NCBI GenBank assembly: GCA_044866775.1
Contig: JBIOUG010000080.1
Location: 13,082-77,081, forward strand
Length of the DNA stretch: 64,000 nucleotides
Direction of reading: 5' to 3'
Origin: DASUNQ01 sp044866775
GTDB taxonomy: Bacteria; Acidobacteriota; Thermoanaerobaculia; Multivoradales; UBA5704
Part shown: positions 1 to 8,087 of the stretch, in pieces
Layout of the letters: each line of letters starts with the position of its first letter
Position numbering within the stretch: position 1 is the first letter of the stretch
Notes under the pieces: generated by a model
Seen by the model: only the letters and a program-made list of their open reading frames with translations
What the model was told of the DNA's origin: nothing
Databases searched by the model: none
Program-made: the position numbers and the translations under genes

Positions 1-684
1 GTTCTTGACCTGGCGGCGGGGGTGGAGTTCGCGGGTGAGGAGGAGATCCCCGATACCGATTGGCTCTCGGCTTGGCGCGAGGCGGCGCGGCCGTTTGCGA
101 TGGGGGAGTCGTTCTTCGTCGATCCGCGGGAGCCGGAGGGGGGTGTGGTCGAGGTGCCGGCGGGGCGGATGTTGTTGCGGCTGCCGGCGCGAGCGGCGTT
201 CGGGACGGGGAGTCACGAGTCGACCAGTCTGGCGGTGGAGCTGCTCGAAGAGGTGGACGTGCGGGGCAAGCGGGTGCTGGACGTGGGGACGGGGACGGGT
301 GTCCTGGCGTTTGCGGCGCTGGTGCGAGGGGCGGAGGAGGCGGTGGGGTTCGACGTCGATCCTGCGGCGCCGTTTCATGCCAGGGAGAATGCCGCGCTCG
401 ATGGGCTCGCGGTGAGGTTGTTCGTGGGGACGGTGGCGGCGGTGCGGGAGGTCGGGCGATTCGATCTGGCGCTGGTCAACGTCGTGCCGGAGGAGATCCT
501 GCCGGAGCTCGGGGGGATCGTGCGGCGGCTGGGGGCGGACGGCGAGGCGATCCTCTCGGGGATCTTGCGGGAGCGTGGTGGCGAGGTGCTGGAGCGGGCG
601 CGGGGGTTGGGACTCGGCGAGCGGGCGCGGCGGGAGGCCGGCGAGTGGGTGGGGTTCCGCGTGGGGCGAGGGGAGGAGAGGTGA
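1..684 (+). CDS. prmA: Ribosomal protein L11 methyltransferase (5' partial)
   Basis: SAM-dependent enzyme that trimethylates ribosomal protein L11 in the cytoplasm. The frame is open from base 1, so the true start lies before the window. The visible part has the PrmA signature GTGSHESTSLAVELLE, followed by the SAM-binding loop VLDVGTGTGVLAFAAL and the LVNVVPEEILPEL segment, which corresponds to the family's N-[IV]-[LV]-P substrate loop. The stop codon overlaps the start of rsmE by 4 bases (GTGA), so the two rRNA/ribosome modification genes are translationally coupled. This pairing is common in bacteria. The N-terminal substrate-recognition domain is mostly missing because of the window edge. 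Confidence 0.93.
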   Translation, partial: VLDLAAGVEFAGEEEIPDTDWLSAWREAARPFAMGESFFVDPREPEGGVVEVPAGRMLLRLPARAAFGTGSHESTSLAVELLEEVDVRGKRVLDVGTGTGVLAFAALVRGAEEAVGFDVDPAAPFHARENAALDGLAVRLFVGTVAAVREVGRFDLALVNVVPEEILPELGGIVRRLGADGEAILSGILRERGGEVLERARGLGLGERARREAGEWVGFRVGRGEER

Positions 685-1508
685 AGCGGGGTGCGCGGCG
701 CGCGGCTCCGGCGGGCGCGGCCGGCGGCGACGCGCTGGCGCCGGGCGTGGCGGCGCGAGGAGCCGAGGAGGGAGGTGCCGCCGCGGCGACCTTGCTGGTC
801 TCCCCGGAGCGTTTCGATGCCGGCGAGCTGGTCGTGGACGGGGAGCCGTACCGGCATCTTTTCCGCGCGCGGCGGCTAGCGGTGGGCGACGCGCTGCGCG
901 TGGTGGACGGGCGTGGCCGGGCGCGCAACGCGCGGGTGGTGCGGGTGGATCGCGAGACGGCCGTCGTCGGGTTGGGTGAAGTGGCCTCGAGTCGCGAGCC
1001 GTCGCTCCACCTGGAGCTGTTCGTCGCCGTCTTCCGCCCCGACCGCGCCGCCTGGCTGGTCGAGAAGGCGACGGAGGTCGGGGTCCGCGCCGTGCGCTTC
1101 TTCCACACCGAACGGGCGCCGCGCACCTTCGGCGCCGGCACGCTGGCGCGGCTGCGGCGGGTGGCCGCGGCGGCGGTCGAGCAGTGCGGGCGGGCGCGGC
1201 TGCCGGAGGTGAGCGGCGTGCACGCTTGGGAGGAGATCGCAGGGCTCGCCGCCGGTCTCGAGGCGCGGTGGGTGCTCGATACGGCCGCGGCCGGCGTGGG
1301 CGAACCTCCTGTCGCCGGCCCACAAGCAACCTTGGCCGCCGCCGCCGTCCTCGTCGGCCCCGAGGGCGGGTGGAGCGCCGCCGAGCGCGATGCCGCCCGC
1401 GCTCTCGGCTTCATCCCGCTCGGTCTTGGCCCTCGCACCCTGCGCGTCGAAACCGCTGCGCTGGTCGCTGCGGCGCGGCTGCTGCTGGCCAACGAGCCGG
1501 CAGGCTGA
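681..1508 (+). CDS. rsmE: 16S rRNA (uracil(1498)-N(3))-methyltransferase RsmE
   Basis: SPOUT-class methyltransferase that makes m3U1498 in 16S rRNA. The protein has about 275 residues. After an Ala/Gly-rich leader of some 37 residues comes the PUA-like start (SPERFDAGELVVDGEPYRHL), then LVEKATEVGVRAVRFF and the C-terminal knot motifs VGPEGGWSAAERDAA and LGPRTLRVETAALVA, which form the SAM site. The GTG start at 681 was chosen because it overlaps the prmA stop. The family usually begins close to the PUA domain, so the leader is unusual and the true start may be internal. Confidence 0.92.
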   Translation: MKRGARRAAPAGAAGGDALAPGVAARGAEEGGAAAATLLVSPERFDAGELVVDGEPYRHLFRARRLAVGDALRVVDGRGRARNARVVRVDRETAVVGLGEVASSREPSLHLELFVAVFRPDRAAWLVEKATEVGVRAVRFFHTERAPRTFGAGTLARLRRVAAAAVEQCGRARLPEVSGVHAWEEIAGLAAGLEARWVLDTAAAGVGEPPVAGPQATLAAAAVLVGPEGGWSAAERDAARALGFIPLGLGPRTLRVETAALVAAARLLLANEPAG

Positions 1509-1622
1509 CCTCACGGCCCCCGCGCGCGGATCGTCCTCGGCTAGATTCTCCCGGTAGACCACCCCCCGCCCGTTGGGCTACCATCGGGCCGCAGTTCCCC
1601 GGCGTACTCTCAAGGAGGCCTC

Positions 1623-2579
1623 GTGTCCAACACCCCTTTCACCGGTCTGCGCTGGATCTGGATGAACGGCCGGCTGGTCGAGTTCGAGAAGGCAACGGTT
1701 CACGTGCTGGCGCACGCGCTGCACTACGGCTCGGGAGTGTTCGAGGGCATCCGCTGTTACACGACGCCGGAGGGGCCGGCGGTGTTCCGTCTCGCCGAGC
1801 ACCTGCAGCGGCTGGAGCGCTCCGCCAAGACCTACCGCATGCCCCTGCCGTACAGCCGCCACGAGTTCGCCGATGCCGTCCTTGAGACGATCGCCGCCAA
1901 CGAGCTCGACGCCTGCTACATCCGGCCGCTGGTCTTTCGCGGCTTCGGCCACATGGGCGTCAACCCGCTGCCGGCGCCGGTCGAGGTGGCGATCGCGGTC
2001 TGGGACTGGGGCAAGTACCTGGGCGAGGAGGGGCAGAAGGTCGGGGTCGACGTCTGCGTGTCGTCGTGGCGCCGCGCCTCGCCCGACACCATCCCGGCGC
2101 TCGCCAAGGCGACCGCCAACTACATCTCGGCCCAGCTCATCCGCATGGAAGCGGTGACCAACGGCTACAGCGAGGGCATCGCCCTCGACACCCACGGCAA
2201 CCTCTCCGAGGGCTCGGGCGAGAACGTCTTCATCGTGCAGGACGGCACGCTGGTGACGCCGCCGCTCGCCGCCTCGATCCTCCCCGGCATCACCCGCAGC
2301 ACGATCGTGACCTTGGCCGCCGAGGCGGGCATCCCGGTGCGCGAAGAGGTCGTCCCGCGCGGGGCGCTCTACGCCTGCGACGAGATGTTCCTGACCGGCA
2401 CGGCGGTCGAGGTCACTCCCGTGCGCTCGGTCGACCGCATTCCGGTGGGCCGCGGCGAGGTGGGGCCGATCACCCGCCGTCTGCAGAACGAGTTCTTCGC
2501 CACCGTCACCGGCCAGATCCCGGACCGGCACGGCTGGCTCACTCAGGTCCCGGCGCGCGTCGCGCAGGTGACGACGTAG
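1623..2579 (+). CDS. ilvE: Branched-chain amino acid aminotransferase
   Basis: PLP-dependent class IV transaminase, 318 residues, which catalyses the last step of Val/Leu/Ile synthesis and the first step of their breakdown. Family motifs in order: HALHYGSGVFEGIRCY near residue 40, YIRPLVFRGFGHMGV near 100, the lysine-containing segment ALAKATANYISAQL near 160, then LSEGSGENVFIVQDG and GITRSTIVTLAAEAGI. The start is GTG, preceded at 1612 by a strong AAGGAGG site, which fixes the start. It stands alone, 114 bases after rsmE. Confidence 0.94.
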   Translation: MSNTPFTGLRWIWMNGRLVEFEKATVHVLAHALHYGSGVFEGIRCYTTPEGPAVFRLAEHLQRLERSAKTYRMPLPYSRHEFADAVLETIAANELDACYIRPLVFRGFGHMGVNPLPAPVEVAIAVWDWGKYLGEEGQKVGVDVCVSSWRRASPDTIPALAKATANYISAQLIRMEAVTNGYSEGIALDTHGNLSEGSGENVFIVQDGTLVTPPLAASILPGITRSTIVTLAAEAGIPVREEVVPRGALYACDEMFLTGTAVEVTPVRSVDRIPVGRGEVGPITRRLQNEFFATVTGQIPDRHGWLTQVPARVAQVTT

Positions 2580-2649
2580 GAGGCGGCTCTCGGCCGGGCC
2601 GCGCGCCCGGCCGCCCGCGGCCGCCGCGGTAGTCCGCAGGAGCTCCAGC

Positions 2650-3819
2650 ATGAACATCAACGACCTGTTGAAGATCGCCGTCGAGCGCAAGGCATCGGAC
2701 CTCCATCTCAAGGTGGGCAGCCATCCCGTCATCCGGGTGGACGGCGACCTCATCGCCCTGCCGGAGCTCAAGCGCCTGATGCAGGAAGACACGATCGCGA
2801 TGGCGTTCTCGATCATGAACGCACGGCAGAAGCAGCGCTTCAAGGAGGAGTACGAGATCGACATCGCCTACTCGGTGCCGGGACTCGGCCGCTTCCGCTG
2901 CAACGTCTTCCAGCAGCGCGGCACGGTGGGGCTGGTGCTGCGCGTCATCCCGGCGCGGATCCTGACGATCCGCGAGCTGATGCTGCCGCCGGTGCTCGAG
3001 AAGATCGGTGAGGAGCGGCGCGGGCTGGTGCTCTGCACGGGCACCACCGGCTCGGGCAAGTCGACGACGCTGGCGGCGATGATCGACTACATCAACGCCT
3101 CGCGCACCGAGCACATCATCACGATCGAGGACCCGATCGAGTTCCTGCACCGCGACAAGAAATCGCTCGTCAACCAGCGCGAGATCGACGTCGACACGCG
3201 CGCCTTCTCGGGGGCCCTGCGCTCGGCGCTGCGCCAGGACCCGGACGTCGTGCTGGTCGGCGAGATGCGCGACTACGAGACGATCGAGACGGCGTTGCTC
3301 GCCGCCGAGACCGGGCACCTGGTGTTCTCGACGCTGCACACGCTCGATGCGACGGAGACGGTCAACCGCATCATCTCGGTCTTCCCGCCGCACCACCAGA
3401 AGCAGATCCGGATCCAGCTCGGGCAGGTGCTGAAGGCGGTCGTCTCGCTGCGGCTGGTACCGCGGGCGGACGGGATCGGGCGGGTGCCGGCGGTGGAGGT
3501 GATGATCGTCACGCCGTACATCCGCGAGTGCATCGAGAACAAGGAGAAGACGAAGTTCATCCGCGAGCAGATCGCGCTCGGCACCAGCCAGTACCAGATG
3601 CAGACCTTCGACCAGTCGCTCTATCAGCTTTACAAGAGCGGGCTGATCACCCTCGACGAAGCGCTGCGCCGCGCTTCGAATCCCGACGAGTTCAAGCTCA
3701 AGGTGCAGGGCGTGCAGTTCACGGCCGACATCTCGCGCGAGCAGATGGAGGAGTCGATCCAGCTTCCGCCCGAGGGGGACTTCCTGCTGTCGGACTCGCA
3801 GTTCGAGGTGGAGCAGTAG
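2650..3819 (+). CDS. pilT: Type IV pilus twitching motility ATPase PilT
   Basis: Cytoplasmic hexameric ATPase that powers pilus retraction. It has 389 residues, slightly longer than the usual 345-370. The N-terminal PAS-like domain (ASDLHLKVGSHPVIRVDG) is followed by Walker A GTTGSGKST at residues 131-139, the Asp box TIEDPIEFLH, Walker B DPDVVLVGEMRD, and the His box TGHLVFSTLHT. The C-terminal tail, about 30 residues of acidic low-complexity sequence (PPEGDFLLSDSQFEVEQ), is longer than in PilT from model species. It is monocistronic here. An SD-like AGGAGC lies upstream of the ATG. Confidence 0.96.
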   Translation: MNINDLLKIAVERKASDLHLKVGSHPVIRVDGDLIALPELKRLMQEDTIAMAFSIMNARQKQRFKEEYEIDIAYSVPGLGRFRCNVFQQRGTVGLVLRVIPARILTIRELMLPPVLEKIGEERRGLVLCTGTTGSGKSTTLAAMIDYINASRTEHIITIEDPIEFLHRDKKSLVNQREIDVDTRAFSGALRSALRQDPDVVLVGEMRDYETIETALLAAETGHLVFSTLHTLDATETVNRIISVFPPHHQKQIRIQLGQVLKAVVSLRLVPRADGIGRVPAVEVMIVTPYIRECIENKEKTKFIREQIALGTSQYQMQTFDQSLYQLYKSGLITLDEALRRASNPDEFKLKVQGVQFTADISREQMEESIQLPPEGDFLLSDSQFEVEQ

Positions 3820-3869
3820 GCGCGCGACGTGCCGCTGCGCGGCGCTGATCCTGGAGCGTCGATTCTCCG

Positions 3870-4985
3870 ATGGCGGACGTGGCGGTGATCGGCGGCGGGC
3901 CGGCGGCAGGGGCCGCCGCGCTCGCCCTGGCGCGCGGCGGGGCGGCGGTGGATCTCTACCGGCCGGAGCGGCCGGGGGAAAAGCCGTGCGGTGGGGCGGT
4001 GCCGGAGCACGTGCTGCCGCGGGTCGAGGGCTTCGATCCGACGCCGCTGCCGGCGGTCGTGAGCCCCGTCGCGGTGGTCGAGAACGGCCTCGGGGCGCGC
4101 CTCGAGCTGGCGATCGACGGCCTGCGGATCTTCCGCCGCGCCGACCTCGACGGCGCCCTGGTCGCCGCGGCCGTGGCGGCTGGAGCGCGCATCGTTCCCG
4201 CTAAGGTCGAAGGGCTGGAGTGGGTGGGATCTGAAGACGGCTCGGTCACCGTCAGTGCGGGCGGGGAGCGCCACGCCTACGCCTGGGTGATCGGCGCCGA
4301 CGGCGCACGCGGGAGAGTGCGGCGGGCGCTCGGTCTGGCGCCCCAGGGAGACAGCGTCGGGCTCGGCGCCTCCCTGCGCGGCCTCCGTTGCGACCGGCTC
4401 GTGCTCGCCCTCCCCGGCGAGGCCGACGCCTACTTCTGGATCTTCCCGCGCCCGGGAGGGGCCTCGGTCGGAATCGCCTACAGCGAGGAGCTGCTCACCG
4501 GCGGCGCGGCCCATGCCCTCCTCGACGCCTTCCTCGACCGCCACCTCCCCGCCGGCTGGCGCGACCTCCCGGGCCCGCGCTATCGCTACCCGATCCCGGT
4601 CTACGGACCCTGGACGCTCCCGGCGGTCCGCGCCGCCCTGGCGCGGCGGGTCCTCCTCGCCGGCGACGCCGCGGCCCTCGCCGACCCGCTCACCCGCGAA
4701 GGCATCCGCTACGCCATGCTCTCGGGGCTCTGGGCCGCTGCCTGCCTGCTCGCCGGCTGCCCCGATGATTATCCGGTGCGGCTGGAGCGCGAGCTCGCGG
4801 CCGAGATGGACCGCGCCCACCGCGCCCGCACGCTCTTCTTCGCCGAGCCGATTGGCCAGTGGATGATCCCGGTCTGCCGCTATCATCCCGGCATCCGCCG
4901 CGTCCTCGCCGACCTCCTCGCCTGCCGCCAGCCCTACCGCGGCCTTCGCCGCCGGCTGCTGGGCGCCGCGGTGGCCATGGGCTAG
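3870..4985 (+). CDS. Geranylgeranyl-reductase-type FAD-dependent oxidoreductase
   Basis: Flavoprotein of the GGR/para-hydroxybenzoate-hydroxylase superfamily, 371 residues. The N-terminal Rossmann motif VAVIGGGPAAGAAAL binds FAD. It is followed by the GGR hallmark EKPCGGAVPEHV, a WVIGADGARGRVRRALG block, a substrate-domain YFWIFPRPGGASVGI and the second FAD motif VLLAGDAAALADPLTREGI. Members of the family reduce isoprenoid side chains (menaquinone, membrane lipids) or act as halogenase or hydroxylase relatives, so the substrate cannot be assigned. A degraded copy of its last ~200 bases lies at 6002-6065. The start is the ATG that opens the FAD motif directly. Confidence 0.82.
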   Translation: MADVAVIGGGPAAGAAALALARGGAAVDLYRPERPGEKPCGGAVPEHVLPRVEGFDPTPLPAVVSPVAVVENGLGARLELAIDGLRIFRRADLDGALVAAAVAAGARIVPAKVEGLEWVGSEDGSVTVSAGGERHAYAWVIGADGARGRVRRALGLAPQGDSVGLGASLRGLRCDRLVLALPGEADAYFWIFPRPGGASVGIAYSEELLTGGAAHALLDAFLDRHLPAGWRDLPGPRYRYPIPVYGPWTLPAVRAALARRVLLAGDAAALADPLTREGIRYAMLSGLWAAACLLAGCPDDYPVRLERELAAEMDRAHRARTLFFAEPIGQWMIPVCRYHPGIRRVLADLLACRQPYRGLRRRLLGAAVAMG

Positions 4986-5115
4986 TGGCAGTATTAGGCG
5001 AACCGAAACGAGGTCATCCCGACCGGGAGCGGCTGGCCGCACTCGCCCCGCCTGGCGCCTGCGCTTGCGTCTCCAGTATCCTCGTTGGTATGCGCGCCCA
5101 AGTGAGGCCACTACC

Positions 5116-5346
5116 ATGACCACAGAACTGGCAAAGCGCATCACCATCGAACCCGGCAAGCGGGGCGGGAAGCCCTGCATCCGCGGCTTGCGGGTCACCG
5201 TCTACGACATCCTCGAGTACCTGGCCTCCGGGATGACGCAAGAGGAGATCCTGGCTGACTTCCCCGACCTCGAGAAGGACGACATCCGCGCCGCCCTGGC
5301 CTTTGCCGCCGAGCGCGAGCGCCGCCTCCTGGCGATCCCGGGTTGA
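5116..5346 (+). CDS. DUF433 domain antitoxin
   Basis: Small protein of 76 residues. The whole length is a DUF433 helix-turn-helix domain: RITIEPGKRGGKPCIRGLRVTVYDILEYLASGMT then EEILADFPDLEKDDIRAAL. DUF433 proteins are the antitoxin partners of DUF5615 PIN-like proteins. The ATG at 5116 is preferred over an in-frame upstream start because the domain begins directly after it. The stop overlaps the TTG start of the toxin gene by four bases, the usual antitoxin-toxin arrangement. Autoregulation is expected from the family but no clear operator was identified. Confidence 0.87.
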   Translation: MTTELAKRITIEPGKRGGKPCIRGLRVTVYDILEYLASGMTQEEILADFPDLEKDDIRAALAFAAERERRLLAIPG

Positions 5347-5675
5347 GCCTCCTCTTCGATCACAACCTCTCGGCACAACTGATCGAGCGGTTAGCCGACC
5401 TTTTTCCGGGCTGCGCCCATACCGGCGCTGCCGGTCTGGCGCGAGCCCAGGATCTCGAGGTTTGGCATTACGCGCGCGGCCGAGGCCTGGCGATCGTCAC
5501 CAAGGATTCCGATTTCCACCACCTGAGCCTCCTGCGCGGGTTTCCTCCCAAGGTCGTCTGGATCCGAACGGGCAACTGCAGCACGCGCCGGATCGAAGAG
5601 ATCCTACGTCGGGAGCATTGGACGATCGTGGCATTCCTGACCAGCAAGGAGGAGGCTCTCTTGGCTTTGGTCTGA
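5343..5675 (+). CDS. DUF5615 PIN-like toxin
   Basis: Protein of 110 residues with the Mut7-C/DUF5615 PIN-like fold. The opening LLFDHNLSAQLIERLADLFP carries the conserved D-x-N-[LV]-S, and the middle has the acidic motif AIVTKDSDFHHLSLLRGFPPKVVW with the D-S-D-F metal-site residues. PIN-like toxins are metal-dependent RNases, usually acting on tRNA or rRNA; the target here is unknown. The start codon is TTG, overlapping the antitoxin stop, so translation depends on the upstream gene. Both conserved acidic clusters are intact, so the module looks functional. Confidence 0.87.
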   Translation: MSLLFDHNLSAQLIERLADLFPGCAHTGAAGLARAQDLEVWHYARGRGLAIVTKDSDFHHLSLLRGFPPKVVWIRTGNCSTRRIEEILRREHWTIVAFLTSKEEALLALV

Positions 5676-5711
5676 GCGTCAGCCGCGAGAAGACTCTTGT
5701 GCCGAGGAAGC

Positions 5712-5924
5712 TCACTTGCGGTAGAGGTACTCCTCGTGCTCTTCGCCGAGAGATTCCTTCGGACCGTCCTTGATGAGGCCGATCAGCTCGTCCGCGGGCT
5801 TCAAGCCCGTGGGGTCGTCGTCATGGACGTCGCGAGCTTCCTCATCGGTCTCCAAGATCATGTGGACGCTAGCGTTCTCCGCGAAGGCCACGAGCCGTTC
5901 GAGGGGAGGCCATCCGTTAAGCAT
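5712..5924 (-). CDS. Hypothetical small acidic protein
   Basis: Unrecognised 70-residue protein on the opposite strand to the toxin-antitoxin pair, ending 37 bases from it. The N-terminus (LNGWPPLERLVAFAENASVH) looks helical. The C-terminus is strongly charged, with PADELIGLIKDGPKESLGEEHEEYLYRK-like composition (shown here split: PADELIGLIKDG and GEEHEEYLYRK). Amino-acid composition is protein-like, unlike the many antisense artefacts in this genome. The upstream ATG at 6002 would add 26 unlikely residues. It could be a cargo gene or orphan antitoxin of the accessory stretch. Confidence 0.5.
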   Translation of the reverse strand: MLNGWPPLERLVAFAENASVHMILETDEEARDVHDDDPTGLKPADELIGLIKDGPKESLGEEHEEYLYRK

Positions 5925-6001
5925 GCTCTCCGCATGTGACCGCCGCGTGCTTCCTCCGGGCCGCCCCGAGGGCTGCCCGCAGCGGTGGAACTGATCGGCC
6001 A

Positions 6002-6065
6002 TGGATGATCCCGGTCTGCCGTCTCCATCTCGGCGTTCGCTTCGCCTACCGCCAGCCCTACACTT
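6002..6065 (+). pseudogene. Degraded copy of the 3' end of the flavoprotein gene
   Basis: Bases 6002-6021 repeat exactly the 20 bases at 4861-4880 in the geranylgeranyl-reductase-like gene. After an internal deletion, the segment near 6049-6060 again matches the end of that gene (CGCCAGCCCTA, compare 4926-4940). The copy is same-strand and about 1.1 kb downstream, with the DUF433/DUF5615 pair and the small minus-strand gene in between. It has no start or usable frame. It is best explained as a remnant of a partial duplication or of the event that placed the toxin-antitoxin module here. Confidence 0.6.
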
Positions 6066-6135
6066 CGGGCAGTCGCTGCATCACCTCGCTCCTCTCGAAG
6101 TCTTGCTAAAATGGTAGACGAGAGGAGCCGTACAC

Positions 6136-6645
6136 ATGAAGATCAAGCACTACCTGACCTCGACAAGCCACTTCATCCCGATCCAAGCTGTCCCGGTGGT
6201 AGCGCCAGTGACTCACCTGGAGGACGCCTTTGTTCTGATGAAGAGCCACGGAACGTCGGTGGCGGTCATTCAGAGGTCCGGTCTTGCCTTCGATCTGTTC
6301 GCTCCTGGTGTCGTAGCGACGGCCGGCAGACCGATCGCCGACAACGCGAGGGTCGCGCTGATGGACGTCTATGGCACGGCGCGCCTCACTATTGTTGAGG
6401 ACGAGACGGAGCTCCATGCAGTCCGCTACACTCAGCTCGCAAGCGGTCTCTACACGCCGGCCCTGCACCTCGCGGGTATCTCGCGTGGGAAGCGGATTCT
6501 CGGGCTCCTGTCACGCGAGGAAGAAGGAGTTCAGGTCTTCTTCACGCCCGCGGTCTACTACCAGTGCTCAAAAGGGCATGTCTATTTTCCACCTCCACCG
6601 TCGACTTGCCCCGTTGACGGGAGCGCGATCGGGATCGCCTCGTGA
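6136..6645 (+). CDS. Hypothetical protein with CBS-like N-terminus and C-terminal metal-binding knuckle
   Basis: 169 residues, function unknown. The first part (VVAPVTHLEDAFVLMKSHGTSVAVI) has the helix-strand pattern of a CBS half-domain, but this is weak. The C-terminus YYQCSKGHVYFPPPPSTCP followed by VDG looks like a treble-clef or zinc-ribbon knuckle with Cys-x3-His and a later Cys. Third-position G+C is visibly lower than in flanking genes, suggesting acquisition. Its stop overlaps the next gene's ATG (TGATG), so the two are coupled. It is preceded at 6119 by an AGAGGAG ribosome site. Confidence 0.72.
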   Translation: MKIKHYLTSTSHFIPIQAVPVVAPVTHLEDAFVLMKSHGTSVAVIQRSGLAFDLFAPGVVATAGRPIADNARVALMDVYGTARLTIVEDETELHAVRYTQLASGLYTPALHLAGISRGKRILGLLSREEEGVQVFFTPAVYYQCSKGHVYFPPPPSTCPVDGSAIGIAS

Positions 6646-7973
6646 TGTGGGAGGCCGCGCTTGATCGCATCACCTCCCTGGTCGGGCGGGCCTTTGTCAT
6701 CGGCTCGCTGGTTCCGGTTCTTCTTTTCACCGGGGCGAATCTGCTCTCGATCATGGCGGTTTTTGGGCGCCGACCACTGGCGGAGCTAGTCCAAAAAGTC
6801 ACGGCTTACCCCTGGCTGACCGGCGCTGGAGCCGCTCTCGCCGTCGTCGCCTCAGGCTATCTGCTCCAGATCCTCGGTCCCGTCGCTCGGGGGCTATTGG
6901 AAGGCGCATACGACCTGGGGCGGATGACCGAATGGCTGAAAAGCCGAAAGCGACGTGAGTTCCTGAAGCGGCGCAACCAGGTCCAGAGCTCTCTGCGGGA
7001 GGACGTGGCGATCCACCGGGTCTGCGCGGAGCTGATGGGAAACCTCAAGGACCTCAACAAGCGCAGACGCGAGAATTCCCTCACTCTCGCTTCTGCTGGA
7101 GGGAAGCTAGAGGAGGTAGAGAAGGCTATCCTAGAACGCACTGGAAGCGGGGAGCTGCCCGCCGTGAACGAGCTGCGCAATCTTTCTCAACAGCTAGAAC
7201 AGCTCTATTCCTCGGACGTGCCGCTCGCAGTGACCGAAGAGCTCCATGTCCAATTTGCCGCGTTCTGCGAAGACGCCCAGGGTCTGGCAAAGGCCCGTTA
7301 CTCGCAGGCGCTTGCAGATCTGCAATCGCGGTATCCGGTGACCGGGCGGAGCGCTGAAGTCCAGGCCACGACGCTGGGTAACCTCATAGCCGCTAGCTGG
7401 GCCTACGCCTACACCCGCTTCGGCGTCAGCTCGACGTTCATGTGGTCGCGGCTCAGGGGTTGTCTGAGTGAACCATACGCCCGGGCTGTGGAGGACGACC
7501 GGGCCGCCTACGAATTCTGCGTGTCCATGGTGGTCCTCTCATCACTCTACGCCCCGGTGTGGGCGTGCATCCTAGTGTGGCGCTGGCCGCCGCTCTGGCC
7601 GCTAGCTCTTCAGCCGCCGCCCTGGACGCCAGCCCTGCGGTTGCCAGTCTGGCAGGTGCTGCTGCCGCTGGCCGGAGTAGCGGCTGCCGTTCTGTTCTAT
7701 CTGGCGGCCTTAGAAGCGGCACGCTCCTTCGGCAGCAATTTGCGGTCATGCTTCGACCTGTTCCGGTTCGATCTGCTGAAGGCCCTGCACGTCGAGCTGC
7801 CGAAGAACATCCATAGGGAACGGGAGCATTGGCGATCCCTCAACCAGATTTTCGTCTATGGTGATTCGCAACTCCCCCTGAACTACCGCCATCCTGACGA
7901 GCACGAGAAACAGGAGGGCGACAAGAGCCGTGGCGGTCGGTTTGCGAAGATCCGCGAGTGGCTCGGGCTCTGA
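6645..7973 (+). CDS. Hypothetical membrane protein with coiled-coil loop
   Basis: About 442 residues, no recognised family. Two N-terminal membrane segments (roughly residues 12-40 and 52-76) are followed by a long charged helical region (about 90-270) rich in Lys, Arg, Glu and Gln, likely cytoplasmic coiled coil. Two further membrane segments lie near residues 285-310 and 325-355, and a charged tail ends in KIREWLGL. It starts at ATG 6645 inside the TGATG junction with the preceding gene; a GTG one codon earlier is possible. G+C is lower than average, like the partner gene. The next gene encodes a dynamin-like GTPase, so a membrane-associated role is plausible, by context only. Confidence 0.72.
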   Translation: MWEAALDRITSLVGRAFVIGSLVPVLLFTGANLLSIMAVFGRRPLAELVQKVTAYPWLTGAGAALAVVASGYLLQILGPVARGLLEGAYDLGRMTEWLKSRKRREFLKRRNQVQSSLREDVAIHRVCAELMGNLKDLNKRRRENSLTLASAGGKLEEVEKAILERTGSGELPAVNELRNLSQQLEQLYSSDVPLAVTEELHVQFAAFCEDAQGLAKARYSQALADLQSRYPVTGRSAEVQATTLGNLIAASWAYAYTRFGVSSTFMWSRLRGCLSEPYARAVEDDRAAYEFCVSMVVLSSLYAPVWACILVWRWPPLWPLALQPPPWTPALRLPVWQVLLPLAGVAAAVLFYLAALEAARSFGSNLRSCFDLFRFDLLKALHVELPKNIHREREHWRSLNQIFVYGDSQLPLNYRHPDEHEKQEGDKSRGGRFAKIREWLGL

Positions 7974-8087
7974 GGCCCCGTGTCTCCACCGACCGCTGAC
8001 TGCACCGTCCGGCTGCTGGGCAGTGCTGGGTTGGTCCGTGGAGGCCTGGCACCCCCCGTGCTAGCCTCCTCGGCGGACGGGCGCGCG

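Noticed and set aside
60..680. Upstream extension of the RsmE frame through prmA
   Set aside because: Overlaps prmA in another frame and is low-complexity; the GTG at 681 is the sensible start.
3630..5198. Minus-strand open frame of 522 codons opposite the flavoprotein gene
   Set aside because: No recognisable motifs; the plus strand has an unbroken FAD-binding protein.
7980..8087. N-terminal extension of the dynamin from GTG 7980
   Set aside because: Residues do not resemble dynamin N-termini; ATG 8088 opens the helical start directly.
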